Below the pieces are notes generated by a model. It did not search any database. It had not been told where the DNA came from and saw nothing but the letters and a program-made list of their open reading frames with translations. A DNA stretch of 64,000 nt from positions 5,025,501 through 5,089,500 of the forward strand of contig NZ_CP062231.1 in NCBI RefSeq assembly GCF_024707525.1, read 5' to 3'. The translations under genes were made by a program, and so were the position numbers. This DNA comes from Rhizobium sp. TH2 (GTDB lineage: Bacteria; Pseudomonadota; Alphaproteobacteria; Rhizobiales; Rhizobiaceae). Shown piece by piece: positions 63,803-64,000 of this stretch. Numbering within the stretch: the stretch's first letter is position 1; each line of letters begins with the position of its first letter.

Positions 63803-64000
63803 ATGAAGAAGCTTCTGGTCTGTGCGGCGATGCTGCTCGCTGCCGGCTGCGCCAAGCGGCCTGACGAAATCATGGCGACACCTGTCGCGGTCGATCCCTA
63901 TTTGCAGATGCAGTGCGCCCAACTCGGGCCTCTCAAGATGCAGAAGGAGGCCGAACTCGCGGCGCTCGAAAAGGCGCAGCTCAACGCCTCCGAGCACGAC
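63803..64000 (+). CDS. Small lipoprotein (3' end cut by the window edge)
   Basis: ATG 63803 follows GGTGGG. The first 66 codons are in frame to the right edge, so the C-terminus is missing. The signal peptide has a lipobox (MLLAAGCAKRPDE), lipidated at Cys 16. The mature part then has VDPYLQMQCAQLGPLKM and a helical, Lys/Glu-rich segment (KEAELAALEKAQL), perhaps a coiled coil. No family is recognised from the fragment. 63655-63802 has no gene and should hold its promoter. Confidence 0.7.
   Translation, partial: MKKLLVCAAMLLAAGCAKRPDEIMATPVAVDPYLQMQCAQLGPLKMQKEAELAALEKAQLNASEHD

Overview
The window reads as chromosomal DNA of an alphaproteobacterium of the order Hyphomicrobiales (Rhizobiales), most likely Rhizobiaceae or a close relative. 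The basis is gene content and order rather than any marker gene: lysC-ptsP-prfA-prmC-DUF4167, tlpA/argH-lptM-lysA-TIGR02302, hpt-ftsE-ftsX-DUF218-plsC, comF-grxC-nitrilase-DUF1178, a SAM-II riboswitch before metA, a ybhL-type leader before a Bax-inhibitor family gene, high-GC third codon positions, and several families of intergenic palindromes of the rhizobial type. The genus cannot be fixed from the window alone.

Layout. 0-2.6 kb: fragment of a molybdenum-hydroxylase iron-sulfur subunit (runs off the left edge), a glycine-zipper lipoprotein, an orphan cheW, and a DUF4167 protein. 2.9-9.9 kb: a leftward block prmC, prfA, ptsP (nitrogen PTS), lysC, two small genes, and a parD antitoxin with a broken parE. 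9.9-16.5 kb: tlpA diverging from argH, then lptM, lysA and a large TIGR02302 membrane protein. 16.8-25.2 kb: a CpdR-like receiver, hpt, an unknown membrane protein, then ftsE-ftsX, DUF218, plsC, a ChaC-like cyclotransferase, DUF2125 and an acyl-CoA synthetase.

25.2-30.4 kb is the most accessory-looking stretch: an alpha/beta hydrolase behind a perfect 27-bp palindrome, an AI-2E type permease translationally coupled to a two-TM ion channel, a long inverted-repeat element, a SnoaL-like protein, an imine-reductase-like dehydrogenase and its divergent HxlR regulator, ending at the 3' side of tRNA-Leu(CAA). 30.4-43.1 kb returns to housekeeping genes: aldo/keto reductase, YqaA-like, dsbB, HNH nuclease, DNA glycosylase, gloB, a methyltransferase, cyclohexadienyl dehydrogenase, a polysaccharide flippase/acyltransferase pair, DUF1178, nitrilase, grxC, comF and a second methyltransferase. 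43.1-49.9 kb: a leftward ppiC-argJ-GNAT-mutT operon diverging from secA. 50-57.3 kb: sulfotransferase-like, dodecin and YCII genes, ubiG, a metA-VWA operon behind a SAM-II riboswitch, a MoxR ATPase, and a malyl-CoA lyase family gene with DUF1737. 57.4-64 kb: GNAT, Bax-inhibitor protein with RNA leader, an ABC transporter diverging from a GDSL esterase, thpR, and the start of a lipoprotein cut by the right edge.

No phage, integrase, transposase, CRISPR array, rRNA or secretion/defence cluster is visible. I found no clear new multi-gene system. The points most worth checking are the VWA gene placed in the SAM-II/metA transcription unit, the coupled AI-2E/ion-channel pair, the palindromic operator at 25.3 kb, and the families of long intergenic inverted repeats, two of which recur at other places in the window.
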